The notes beneath the pieces are model-generated. The model had not been told where the DNA came from and searched no databases. It was given only the letters and a program-made list of their open reading frames with translations. A program made the translations under genes and the position numbers. A stretch of 64,000 bases of DNA from Selaginella moellendorffii. Taxonomy: Eukaryota > Streptophyta > Lycopodiopsida > Selaginellales > Selaginellaceae. This document shows, piece after piece, positions 1 through 11,050 of this stretch (position 1 is the first letter of the stretch; every line of letters starts with the position of its first letter). The DNA lies in the NCBI RefSeq assembly GCF_000143415.4, contig NW_003314274.1, forward strand, positions 124,001-188,000, in the 5' to 3' direction.

Positions 1-87
1 CAAGAGGAAGAAGTGGCGGACGTGATGGAAGAAGAGGATTATAGGCCGGAAGATGATACAACGCTCCCGGAAGGAAAATCTAGCTGA
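1..87 (+). CDS. C-terminal end of an unidentified protein (partial)
   Basis: Frame 1 is open from the window edge to a TGA at 85-87 and gives an acidic 28-residue tail beginning QEEEVADVMEEEDYRPEDD. Only the end is in the window, so the protein cannot be identified. The strongly acidic, non-repetitive composition supports real coding sequence, and the next gene begins about 280 bp downstream on the same strand. The open frame is short, so it could also be the last exon of a longer gene or chance. Confidence 0.4.
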   Translation, partial: QEEEVADVMEEEDYRPEDDTTLPEGKSS

Positions 88-280
88 AAAGATTTAAACA
101 GAGTATATCCCACTTGTGAGAATAGAAAGATGCGGATTCTTGAGTATATTCGTATGTGTACGGGATTGAGTAGAGGGAGTACGGCCACTTTGGACTGATT
201 TTAAATCTTTAGCGCTCCCGCGCCTCTTTGCTAGGGTTCTAATGTGTGACGATGGGATTGTGAGCGCTCCGGCCGCGAGG

Positions 281-287
281 TATAAAG
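281..287 (+). promoter_or_regulatory. TATA box of the exostosin-family gene
   Basis: TATAAAG lies 89 bp upstream of the chosen ATG at 370, in a GC-richer context. That spacing fits a short plant 5' leader. Assigned by motif and position only. Confidence 0.4.
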
Positions 288-369
288 AATTCCGGAAAGA
301 TCTTTGATAATCCCATCCACGCAAAGGTCGTGTGTGTGCTTGCTCGATCAGGTTAGCGACCGGAAAAGG

Positions 370-1923
370 ATGATATCAGAGGCTGCGATCGTGTTTGGGA
401 GCTGGATTGGGGGCCAGGCATGGCGCCGCCACTTCATCTGGGCCTTGCTGGTGTTCTGTATCACTTTCATTTTCACGATTATCGCCTTCGTCGGCGCCAG
501 GCCGTGCTACACCGATTGCCGCAAGGGGGGAATGCTGCCAGATAATCGATCGATCGCGGCGAGCGCTGGCCACGGGCGGCTGCTCACAGTCAAGGGATCG
601 GAGATTTTTGAGGTAATCGTGCTAGTCTCTTTCTCTCCATTGTCGATCGATCTTGAAACATTTCGGTGGCCAGAGCGGGTTTTGGTCGCTGGGGAGGCAA
701 GAGCGGCTCAAACGCGCCAAGATTGCGATCGAGAATCTTCATCTCCAGGATGAGCTCGACGATCTTCACGACGATGGGGTCTTGTATCGTAACATCTCGC
801 GATTCAAGAGGTATGATTTACCGATCAAACGTGATTTTTTTATATCTTTTTTACTCCAGGAGTTACGAAGCAATGCAACGGGTATTCAGGATCTTTGTCT
901 ACAAGGACGGTTACAAGCCATTGATGCACGAAGGCCCCAAGACTGGAATTTACGCGTCCGAAGGGCTCTTCATCGCTACCATGGAACGAGGGAATCCCTT
1001 CGCCGTGACCGAACCAAAGATCGCAACGATGTTCTTTATCCCTTTCAGCCTCAAGCAAATGGTGGACTACATGTATGACACGAACAGTCACAGCATGAAG
1101 AACATCCAGAGCTACATCGCCGGGTACTTGAGGAGGCTGGCATCGAAGTATCCTTACATGAACGCCACAAACGGGATCGATCACTTTTTTGTCTCTTGCC
1201 ACGACTGGGTAAGTTTGTTTCTTTGCTTTTCATCTTGTATACTTATGGTTTCTACTCTAGGCTCTTATGGCACTGGAAAAGCAGGACTGCCAGAGAAACA
1301 TCGTCAAGGTTGTCTGCAATGCCGATTCATCTCGAGGCTTCAACACATCCAGAGACGTTTCGTTGCCGGAGACACGAGTTCGACAGGGAAAACACTCGCC
1401 GATCATCAGAGACATTTCGGGAATGGACAGGCCTTACTTGGCGTTCTTCGCGGGCCAAATGCACGGCAAGCTGCGGCCAGTTCTCCTCGCCCACTGGAAA
1501 GACAAGGATCCGGAGATGAAAATCTACGAGGTTCTTCCACCGTCTGTGGCGGAGCGAATCTCTTACAGCGAACACATGAGGCTGAGCAAGTACTGCATCT
1601 GCGCCGCCGGATTCGAAGTCAACAGCCCGAGGCTGGTGGAAGCGATCGTGAACGAGTGCGTGCCGGTGATCTTGGCGGACAACTTCGTGCTACCTTTCAG
1701 CGAAGTCATCAACTGGGACAGCATCTCGGTGACGGTGGCGGAGAAGGATGTGGCAAACTTGAAAGCCATCCTGGCGGGGATCCCTCTGCGGAGGTACAAG
1801 GAAATGCAGGCACGGCTCAAGCACGTCAAGCGCCACTTCGTGTGGAAGAACAGCCCCGAGAAGTATGACATCTTCAACATGATCGTCCATTCGCTGTGGA
1901 CGCAGCAACTCAACAACGTTTAG
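370..1923 (+). CDS. Exostosin-family (GT47) glycosyltransferase
   Basis: Four exons: 370-612, 674-810, 860-1208, 1261-1923; GT-AG introns of 49-61 bp; 463 residues. GT47 enzymes are Golgi type II membrane proteins that build cell-wall or proteoglycan glycans. The N-terminus has a short cytosolic part, then one hydrophobic segment (about residues 22-43). The exostosin domain follows, with plant GT47 hallmarks: KRSYEAMQRVFRIFVYKDG, GIYASEGLF, DHFFVSCHDW, CNADSSRGF, DVSLPETRVRQG, the sugar-nucleotide region KYCICAAGFEVNSPRLVEAI, and VPVILADNFVLPFSEVINW. ATG 370 was chosen because it directly precedes the anchor. The intron 1 acceptor at 673 is the least certain junction. Acceptor and donor sugars cannot be told from sequence; xylan, xyloglucan and pectin GT47 clades all remain possible. 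Confidence 0.88.
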
Positions 1924-2135
1924 AAGATCTTCGATCCAATGCGTGAGTTGACAAGGCAAGTTCTTGAAATCTCTTTAATCTCTCTCATTCTCTCCTTTTC
2001 TTACAAAACTCTAGGATTGGGATAAAAAATTTGTACTGTGACTACTTACAAGTGGAGTTTATAAGCTACACGAGTATGAAACGTGTAATTCTTCTTAAAG
2101 GTCAGTCCAGAAAGAGAAGATTAGGGTTTATAGCG

Positions 2136-3777
2136 ATGGTCTTCTTCGATCGTGATGCGCACGTCCAGTTCTTTGCAGGATTTCTCGTCCGCGGCCTGTC
2201 GGCGGACTACCTTGGGCAGGAATGCAACACGCTCTCGTTAGCCTACTTCGCGATCTCGGCTCTCGACATCCTCAATGCCCTGAATCAGGTATTTGTCTCG
2301 GATCGCGAGCGCGAGCGCTTAGCATTGCTCTTTCCCTGCCGTAATATCAGATTCCGACTGGCGAGATCGTGGATTGGGTGTATAGTTTGCAAGTTTTGCC
2401 GCTCAAGGAGCTCGACGAGTACGCGGAGAAAGGTCTGGAACAGTAGTTGTGAGCGCTGGAATTTTGATCGCCGTGTGGATCCAGATTTGAGGTTTGGATT
2501 TCTTGGATCACGCTCGACTTATGTGTCTCGTGATGTGCGTTTGCTCTTCCTCTTTTTGATTTCTCTTTCCTTACCTTGATTTTCTATTCTTTCATTCAGG
2601 GCGTGGAGTCCTCATACGATGGTGGTCACCTGGCCATGACTTACTCGGCTTTGGCGATTTTGAAGATACTTGGAGACGACTACTCTCGAGTCTCTAGAAA
2701 TGCCATTGTTCGTTCCATGCAATCGCTACAGCAACCGGATGGATGGTAGTACCGAATTCTCTTGAAGAACTAATTGTTTCTTCCTTTTTCTTGGCAGCTT
2801 CACTCCTGTTCATCTGGGTGCTGAAAGGGATTCGCGTTTCCTCTTCTGCGCAGGTGAGCAAAGCAATGTTATGCTTGTGAGTATAAGCTTTGCACTGATG
2901 TCGTTCCTTTCTAGCTGCCATTTGCACTTTCCTTCAAGATTGGAGTGGCATGGACGTACCGCTGGCCTGTGACTACATAGCCAAATGTCAGGTTGTTTTG
3001 CGATGGATGCTGACGACTTAGCTAACTTATTTTTTTGTTTTCAGTCATATGATGGTGGTTTTGGATTGTGCCCGGGTTTAGAGGCTCATGGTGAGGATTT
3101 CTTGAACATTTACGCGTGATATTTTCTTTTTCTTTCTGTGGCTGAAGGAGGTGCTACCTACTGTGCGGTTGCAGCTCTCAAGCTTATTGGACAGTCTGCT
3201 GAAAAGGGAATAACAGGCATAGACTTCCCGCTTCTGACCAGTTGGTTATTACAGGTAAAGTAGCCACGGCTTGATTGTTGAGTAGATTTTCTGAATCCTT
3301 TCCATCTTCAACTAGCGACAAGCAGTTACCGGAGGCTTTCAAGGAAGAATCAACAAAGCACCAGACACATGCTACGCTTTCTGGTAGGAATTTCCGCCAC
3401 TTCGAAGCACGTTTTGATGACTTTTTCTTACAGGGTCGGGGCTAGCCTTGTTTTTCTAGGAGCCTACAAACTTTGTGACCGAGAAGCTCTACGATTGTCT
3501 TTGCTTAGTTGCCAAAACAAGGTGAAGAACGAATAGCTTGCTTTTTTCTCAGTCTGACACTTACTTCTGGCAGAAAGGTGGATTTAGCAAGTATCCCGAT
3601 GACGATGTGGATATGCTACATTCCTACTACGGTGTCTGTGGCTTCAGCCTTCTCAACGAGCCTGGGCTTGAGAGTCTATGCTGTGAGCTAGGCATTTCCG
3701 CTCGTGCTGCCGGTGATTTCGACATGGGTTCTGACACGGTGAAGTTTTCATATCTCGAAGAAGAAACTCCCGACTAA
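2136..3777 (+). CDS. GGB: Protein geranylgeranyltransferase type I, beta subunit
   Basis: Catalytic beta subunit of the cytosolic heterodimer that attaches geranylgeranyl to CaaX proteins such as ROP GTPases. Eleven exons: 2136-2288, 2351-2432, 2485-2534, 2600-2745, 2798-2853, 2915-2991, 3045-3090, 3148-3254, 3316-3383, 3434-3521, 3574-3777; 358 residues, near the usual 360-380. It opens with RDAHVQFFAGFL and LAYFAISALDIL, typical of GGTase-I rather than farnesyltransferase. Repeats of the alpha-alpha barrel follow: SYDGGHLAMTYSALAIL, SYDGGFGLCPGLEAHGG, GGFQGRINKAPDTCYAFW, GGFSKYPDDDVDMLHSYYG. The zinc ligands are present as D256 and C258 (PDTC) and H307 (MLH). All introns are about 50-65 bp. 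The stop is 11 bp from the stop of the convergent cryptochrome gene. Confidence 0.93.
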
Positions 3778-3788
3778 CGCCATTCAAA

Positions 3789-5601
3789 CTATGGTAAGTT
3801 TGAAGTAATATGCTTTCCCCTGGTGACTGATCCTGAAAATTGTGTGTGTGACGCAGAGGTGGTCAATATGCTTGGAACCAGTTGATCGCAAAACGCGGCT
3901 GGAAAATTATGCTGGCTGTTTGGTCTCGGGTTTGTCTCATCTTGTCCTTCCTCTGTTCTTGCGGCTTGTTCTACCGAATTCTTCTCCCGCATACTCTTAA
4001 CAGCTTGTGACAGTCGATATTTGGCTACCTCCATGTCCACAATTGGTTTCGGGTAATTGGTTCCTAGCTCGACACCAGCTGCTTGCAATCTACTTACAGG
4101 TGCACTATATGGATGGTGAATCCACTGGTTTGGGAGCCTGCTGAGTTCTGGAAGCCATCTCCGAACGTACTCCCCTTTGGGGTCAAGCTTACATCCTTCC
4201 TCCTGCAGCCGCAGAGATATAAATTTCAGCGCTACACTTCCGTGCTACTTACGTGAGGATCGAGTACACGGTCTAGTTCGTGGCCATCGGTCAAGCAACC
4301 GGAAACGTACTTCCAGCCGAGTATATCGCTCTCTAAATCGGCATCGAGCAAAGTGTCCCAGAAGTATTTTATCCCCCAGGTCCAAGGGAGCTGCAAAAAC
4401 TTTATCAGGAAGCTGGATGTTACCACTCGAAGTTTGCAGTGCAGCCATCCTGTCGACCATAGCTCGCGCATAGCTGCATCCACCAACGGGTAACCAGTTT
4501 TTCCGAGCTTCCAAGCCTTGAAATGGATCTCATCGTTTCTCCAGGGGAAGTTTTTCAGCAGGGATTGCTCCTGAGTGAACGGGAAATGGAAGCTGATATA
4601 TCTGGAGTACTCCCTCAGGCCTATAGCTCGAAGAAAGAGATGTGCGTTCCGACGGGGACAGAACAGCTGCTCTTCGTCTCTCTGTTTGGACCGTATGCAA
4701 TTGTAGAGTTTCCGGATGCTGAGCTCTCCAAAGTGCAAGTATGGAGAAAGGTGTGAGGTGGAGTTGTCTGCCGTCTCTCTACTGGTGGTATAATCGTTAA
4801 GAGGGCCGACTAGGAAGGCTTGAAGAGCATCGTTTGCGTGTTTACACCCAGGGGACCATGTCCGCGCCAGCAACTCGTTACTACTTTTCTCGGACTCATC
4901 TTCAAGGCATAGCTCCTCTATACTACATGGAGTGGGGAGATTTCCTGCAAAACTTATGAGATCCAGGTATTCTGCTTTTTTCTTTTTTGTTGTGCTTACC
5001 CCGGTAAGGAAATAATCGTGCTTGTGATGAATCAGGCATGTCTGGCTCAAAACGCGTTCGCAAGAAGCGGTTCCAAAATCCTGCGAAAGTAGTAAATGCG
5101 TGGCCCTGTTCGTCGTATATCTCCCACGGTTCGTGCAAGGTGTCGCAGTTGAAGTTGTGTACAAAAATTCCATACTCCAGGAGTCTCTGCTTTACACGAC
5201 GATCACGGGCCACAGTGATGGGATCTGCTTGCAATGCATCGAGTAAGTTCTACCACGCCGTAAGTTTTCCTAACTCTCTTACCGTACAGATGGTTGCAGA
5301 AGATCTGAGTTGATCCTGTAGCTCGAGCTATGTTTACCAGCACAGAGAGCGTGTCGTTCCCCTTTTGGAGGAGGAGCGAACAGCCGTAGCTTGCAAGCGA
5401 TGCATCGAGGTGAATGAGGCTCTGCTTGAGCCACCATCTTGAGTGTCGGCCCGGTTGGAATTCACCCTCTTCTGCTGGACACCAGATGAAGATTGGAAGG
5501 ACGACTCCCGGCGCGTTCGCCGCGGCGAGCAGCGCGGGATTATCTTCTACACGAAGGTCTCTTCGGAACCATACCAGGTTACATGCCTTAGAGTTTTCCA
5601 T
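3789..5601 (-). CDS. CRY: Plant-type cryptochrome with a short C-terminal extension
   Basis: Blue-light receptor of the photolyase/cryptochrome fold. Four exons on the minus strand: 5601-5283, 5224-5000, 4944-4253, 4202-3789; 549 residues. It starts MENSKACNLVWFRRDLRVED, the plant CRY alpha/beta-domain signature, and continues with PGRHSRWWLKQSL and IFCNHLYDP. The FAD-binding region shows LSPYLHFGELS, IGLREYSRYISF, TGYPLVDAAMRELW and DADLESDILGW. The Trp triad (W316, W369, W392) and the proton-donor Asp (D388) are retained. At residue 351 the near-invariant Asp of WLHD is Cys. The extension after the PHR domain is only about 70 residues but keeps DQLVP (518-522) of the DAS region; the acidic and STAES motifs are missing. 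CRY1/CRY2 assignment is not possible. Expected to act in nucleus and cytosol as a light-dependent oligomer. Confidence 0.93.
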
Positions 5602-5605
5602 TCAG

Positions 5606-5800
5606 TCACTGAGTCTTCAATGCAGGACAAGCTCGAGCTTTCAATGGAAACATTTTGGAGCCGGGCGCCACACTAAACAGCGTAAGCATATACTTTCCAT
5701 TCAAGTGCTTGCTTGTTGTCAATTGCAAGCTGGTCCTGGAGCTTAGTACCTTCGTGGCTTCTTTCTCAACAGCTATGTGCTTGATGGCCCTGCTCAACAT
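5606..5800 (-). other. Possible upstream ORF in the cryptochrome leader
   Basis: A 64-codon ATG-started ORF on the minus strand ends 4 bp before the cryptochrome ATG. It resembles no protein I know. If the cryptochrome transcript starts upstream of 5800 it would be a uORF. The transcript start is unknown, so this is tentative. Confidence 0.2.
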
Positions 5801-5802
5801 TC

Positions 5803-7244
5803 TTATGTGGTGTCTCTTAGTTGCTGGCTTTGAATTGAGGAGAATGACACACGCTGTCTGGATTCCAGAAGTTAATGACAGGGTTTGGAGAGATCTTTCT
5901 GGTTGGCGTTGTCAATCTTTGCTGTATGTGGATAAGCTAAATCTCTGTCGCTGAAATCCAGGAATGTGAGCGCGTTGTCAGACTCAGCTTCCACCAACCA
6001 GTGTGGACAAGACGTTATGGTATCAGCTTATCCGAGTCCCATGTGAAATCTACCGCAGCTGATTCAATGCTGGGATCTTACAGCTAGCCATACTCCATGC
6101 TCTGGTACGACAGCTCTCAAAGGTCTTCGGAGTTATCTATCAAAACTCTTACTTGTTGGTGCAGGTCTCTTGTCAATTTTACAAGTAGCAGCCAAACAAG
6201 TGTACCGGGAGAAGATCCAGTCAATTTTTGGATTCGGCCGCAGCGACTCGTGTCTTGCTTGTTTCAGAGGTTTTGTCCAGTATTGACGGTGGCATATAGA
6301 GGACAAGGGCAAAAAATGTTAAGTTTTTGCTGACATGCATGGTTATCATGTAAGGCAACATTTCTTGAACATCTCGATAACTTTAGCTAACGAACTTTTG
6401 AGATAGCTATTTTGGGCAATCCTAGTTGCTCAAATGGATAAAGCTTTAACCATGTTTCAGCTGACATTGATCAATGTTGATCATTATAAGAAAAACTGAA
6501 CTCTAAATCTCTTTCCTCGATATTCAAGCATAATTGACTATTATTATAGTACTAGATCGATAATTTCCAAGACTAAATGGTTCAATTGCTCTATGCATTT
6601 TCTTAAGTTTAGGAGAAAGTTTAAATAAATTGCTACACATTGCATGTAATAACGCTTAATTTTCTTATTACTTATTAATCCAATTGATCAAATAAAGTAT
6701 ATAACCATCAATGGCTTGGTAGAAGAAGCGGTCCAAGGACGTACCGGGCTGGATCTTACAATGGATCAGTTTTTGGCCATGGTTGGTGGTAGTCAATTTT
6801 CCTTATAAGCATGTTTGTAATTTATAAACACAAAATTAATCTTATTGCATATTAATTATTAGATGATAGAATAAAAAAGGATATATTAGAAAGGGTTTTT
6901 AAAATCTTATAAAATATAAATACAAAATTAATCTAACTGAATAACAACCATGAGATGGTAAAATATCCTAGAATATCAGTATATTCTAAGTATATTCACT
7001 ACCAACCAAAAATTCTCTCCTAAGACTTTTTTTCTGCAGTTTTATTTATTATTATTTTATTTATAGTTATGAATAGAAAACTTAACTTATATATTTTATT
7101 ATTTATGATAACTTTTTATTTTATTTTTAATAAGTTTAAAAAAGATGTAAATGTTTTTATATACAAGAAGGCCATACTAATATGGCACTTAGTTTCTTTA
7201 ATAGGTCATTATTTATTTTAGCTGTCAGTCATGTATATATAACT

Positions 7245-7306
<62 letters not shown>

Positions 7307-9760
7307 ATCCTTATTCTAGTAAATGAATTAATATTTAATAAATTAGAATTTATTATCATTAGTATATAGAAAGAAAATTGTGATGGCAATTTGGGGGAGG
7401 TATACCTGAAAAAAAAACACATGTGTATAAATTATTGAAAGACATATATGTGAATACAAATGTATAAGCATGCATTAGTGCCACCCAGATATGCATAGCA
7501 AAGTTTAGGTTAGTTCCACATATGCAATTTCTTACAAAATTTCAACTCTGTATTTACTTAAGATAGTTTCCTTGTTGAAGGTAATGGAAAGTGCTTTTCA
7601 AAGTTTTTGTAACTCAAGGTTTTGCACAATAAAACAAAACATAACAAAACAAATGTAACAAACCACTGGAATGCCAAAAACTTATGTGTGTGATTAGAAA
7701 TGTGAAAATTCAATTCAACTAATGCTTTACTAAAATTATAGTATGATCCATTTGCTCATGGAAAAGCCACCATGTTCAATGCCTAGAAAAGACTCTGCAA
7801 TCTCCTCCACACTACTCAAACAAATGAGAGGCACTTGCAAGACCAATCAAAACTACATTTGAAATATATCCCAGATCTGCAAGAAAACACAAAATGAGAG
7901 GCAAATGGAACAAATATAAAAGATGGTCACAATGAAGAAATCATAAATTTGAGCTCAATAACACAAGAATGAAACAAAAAAAAAATCCTCATTAGAATGT
8001 AATATCAGTCTTGAGTGGCAATTGAAGTGTTATGCTAATGCATATATGGATGACAAAAATATTATACATACAATCACAGTTCGATTGCTTATATAGCAAT
8101 TTCAAAGTGATTGTCTGCATAATATTTTTGCATGTAACTCAAAGTTTGCATATGTGTAAATATAATAATGCATGCATGTGCAATCATATATTCATTAAAC
8201 CAAAATTTGAAAAACCAATATCAATTTTTTATCATAGTTTTTGCTTACAATAAAAAGTATAGAGATACACTAAACTTTTTCATAATGACTATCAAGCCAC
8301 ATCTCATGTAATAATGCGAAATCCAATTGAAGAATATAAAATAATATTTATATATTTGATAAATATTATATTAGCATAGTGGGAATGAAATTTCAGAAAT
8401 AGCATATTCTCAATTCGGAAAAAAATTAGTAACAAATATACATCCAGCTTTTTCCGCATCATCAACCTGTCAACGAGCTGTCTGTGGTTGTTGCCCTGCG
8501 TGTCCACCAGGAAGGACTCTTGTGGTAAGATCCTCCTTTTTTTTAAGTCAAACCAATGGGAGGAGATGCTTGGTGAGTGGAAATATGCCCATGCTTTTCC
8601 ATGATCCCATGGAATCATTATACTGTATGTGCTTTTCTTTAACAAGAAAACTAGTGGGGCTGTGACGTCGTTCTTGAGGAATGAGGATTGCGTTTGGAAT
8701 TCTTAATGTTTTTGATCGGTTACAGCTTGACCCTCTTGTAGCCCATTAAGGATGACAATGCGAAGGACGGCTATGGCCTTTCGGGTGTTCTAGAAACAGC
8801 AATCCTCTCTGGTGTCAGGGTTTGGGATCAGTGTCTCGAACTTTTCATGAACCTCTTTATTTTGGTGTTATGGGTAGAAGAAACCATTACAACTTGTGAT
8901 TTATATCATGGTGGTGCTACTTTTTTAGCGCTGCAAAGTTTGACCAAGAGATCCATAGAAAAGTTTAATGTGGTAGCCCTGGATTCTGGCTGGCATGGTA
9001 CTCCCACTTACTAGTTAACATTTTGGCATTCTATGTGTATTGATCATTGCATTGATTGAATCGAGCCCCACAAATACAGGTGATGTGTGTTGTCTATAAT
9101 GTGATTCACCTTTTAAGTAACTCAAGTTTTCCTATGCTCTATTACAGATACGTCTTATAGTGACTCTCATCCAGGTGTTACAGCTTATATGTATATCCTC
9201 AATCATTCACCTCAAGAACATTTCATTATCAGTGTTATATCATAATGCTTCCTCACGCTTGACAACATTGGGCTCGGCTTGTTTTGTTCCGAATTAACCT
9301 TTTCTTTGTAGGGACACAGGACACCATATATTCGCACGAGGATCTATCAGCCAGGTCTGTTTTTGACTATTAAAATGAATAATGGCCAGCATTATCAGCC
9401 AAATTTTTACTAGAGGATCACATACTTTGGCATAGAAACGTACGGGGAGGAGACGCTTTGGATCGGAATCTCACTCGAGATAAAATCATGAAGAATTTCA
9501 TTCGCTCTCTCTTCGCCCTCGCCCTGACAGCCAGGAATGAGTGTAAGAAAGATACCCCAATGAATTGTGTAGTAACAAGTGTACCACAAACTGGCGTGGC
9601 GGTGTATATGTCAAATCCAAAGTAGATTCGTTGCGAGAAATCCACACATCCTTTTTCTTTATAGAGCTACAGCATGCCCAACTGTTTAATTGGAACTGCT
9701 AGCACACACCTTCTTGACCTCTTCCCAAAGGCGGTAGCAGAGAGCCTTCCAAGTTCCGAG
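5803..9760. other. AT-rich intergenic DNA with unresolved coding-like patches
   Basis: About 4 kb without a gene I can model. 6350-8400 is AT-rich with poly-A/T tracts and a TA microsatellite. 8640-9400 is less AT-rich and contains short open stretches bounded by splice-like sites, for example a plus-strand patch near 8895-9000 reading YHGGATFLALQSLTKRS. That patch vaguely recalls the HGGAT repeat of prenyltransferase beta subunits, but no complete domain emerges. A minus-strand ORF at 8304-8645 and another at 9418-9645 resemble nothing I know. Confidence 0.5.
7248..7304. repeat. (AT)n microsatellite
   Basis: About 28 uninterrupted AT dinucleotides inside an AT-rich spacer. No link to a gene; likely length-polymorphic. 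Confidence 0.95.
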
Positions 9761-9768
9761 TATAAATA
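9761..9768 (+). promoter_or_regulatory. TATA box of SWEET gene 1
   Basis: TATAAATA sits 88 bp before the ATG at 9856, a normal spacing for a leader of roughly 60 bases. No other core element is obvious. Confidence 0.5.
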
Positions 9769-9855
9769 TCAAGTGGCAGACTGTCCACAAATAAGTTTGT
9801 GAGGAGCAGAAGCTCACAAAGATCGTTGAGCTTCTACTCTTTTCTCACAAACAAA

Positions 9856-10990
9856 ATGGAGTTGATGGCTGCTTTCAGACTAGCACTCGGCATCATAGGT
9901 TTGCCCTGCATAATCACCAGCTTCTAATGTCTGATTAAAATGCTGTTTTCTTTTTCCAGGAAACATTACAGAAATTTCCATTTGCCTGGCTCCAATGTAA
10001 GCAACATATAAACTCAAGTTTTTTTGTTTGTTGTTTTGGTGAAACGTTTCAAATTTTAGGCCAACGTTCTGGAGGATCTACAAGAACAAATCAGTAGAAA
10101 AATTCTCCTGGTTACCATATGCAACAGGTCTCTTGTATGCAGCATACTGGGGATGCTATGCATTGCCATTCATCACAGAGCACAACATGCTCCTCTTCAC
10201 AGTCTCAGTTGCACAGGCGGTTCTGGAGCTCATTTACCTCATCATCTTCCTAGTTTACTCCTCACCAAAACAAAGGGTGCATATCTGAAAGAGTTTCATA
10301 CCAGAAGGCACTTATATAATATTTCGGTTTCTATGCAGGCAAGTGTTGCAGGAGCAATTTTCGGTGTAGCAGCATCAGTTGCTGCAACAATTGCAGTAGC
10401 CAAGTCAGCAATGCACAAGCGACCAGAGAGGTGCATGTTTGCAGGGCTTCCAGCTGCCATTGTCACAGTTGCTATGTATGCATCTCCTCTCACTGTCATG
10501 GTAAGAAGATTTCTTTATTTCTTTCCTCACTGATCAAGAATTCTTTGTAACAGAGGCTGGTAATCAAGACCAAGAGTGTGGAGTACATGCCATTCTTGCT
10601 CTCCTTCTCAATCTTTGTCAATTCGGTTGCCTGGACAATCTATGGTGTTTTACAGCTTGACTACTTCATACTGGTAAACTTTCCTCTCCTCATTCTATGT
10701 GTTTTCTGTTTTTCCTGATAATATTTTTCTTCTTCTTCTCCATCCAGATTTCAGAAGGACTAGGTGCCATCCTTGGTACTAGTCAGCTTGTTCTATATGC
10801 TCTGTATAGACCAAGAAAGGACACCAGCAAAGAAGAGATTAAACTTCGGGAATTACGAGATGATGCCAAGAAAGCAGCACATATTACATTTCAGGAATTA
10901 CAAGACGATGCCAAGAAAGTAGCACATATTACACTGGATGTTGACAAACTGCAAGGCCTGAACAAGAACACAGAAGAGGTCTCTCAATGA
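9856..10990 (+). CDS. SWEET: SWEET sugar transporter (gene 1)
   Basis: Bidirectional sugar uniporter of the MtN3/saliva family: seven transmembrane helices as two triple-helix bundles joined by a linker helix, in plasma or vacuolar membrane. Six exons: 9856-9898, 9960-9996, 10060-10276, 10339-10500, 10554-10673, 10748-10990; 273 residues. The first bundle reads LGIIGNITEISICLAPMPTF, KSVEKFSWLPYATGLL and YWGCYALPF. The second has YASPLTVM, VIKTKSVEYMPFLLS and NSVAWTIYGVL, and ends GLGAILGTSQLVLYALY. The soluble C-tail carries a direct protein repeat of 13 similar residues at 228-240 and 243-255 (EL.DDAKK.AHIT). Exon lengths match SWEET gene 2 at 18.7 kb almost exactly, so the two are paralogues. 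Substrate (hexose or sucrose) cannot be told from the sequence. Confidence 0.93.
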
Positions 10991-11050
10991 AAAACTTGAG
11001 GCTCCAAATTATATCTCCCAGCAAAAGAATATGGTTCCTTTTTTACTTTC

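Noticed and set aside
5655-5954. Plus-strand hydrophobic ORF next to CRY
   Set aside because: No known family, and it overlaps the CRY leader region; probably chance.
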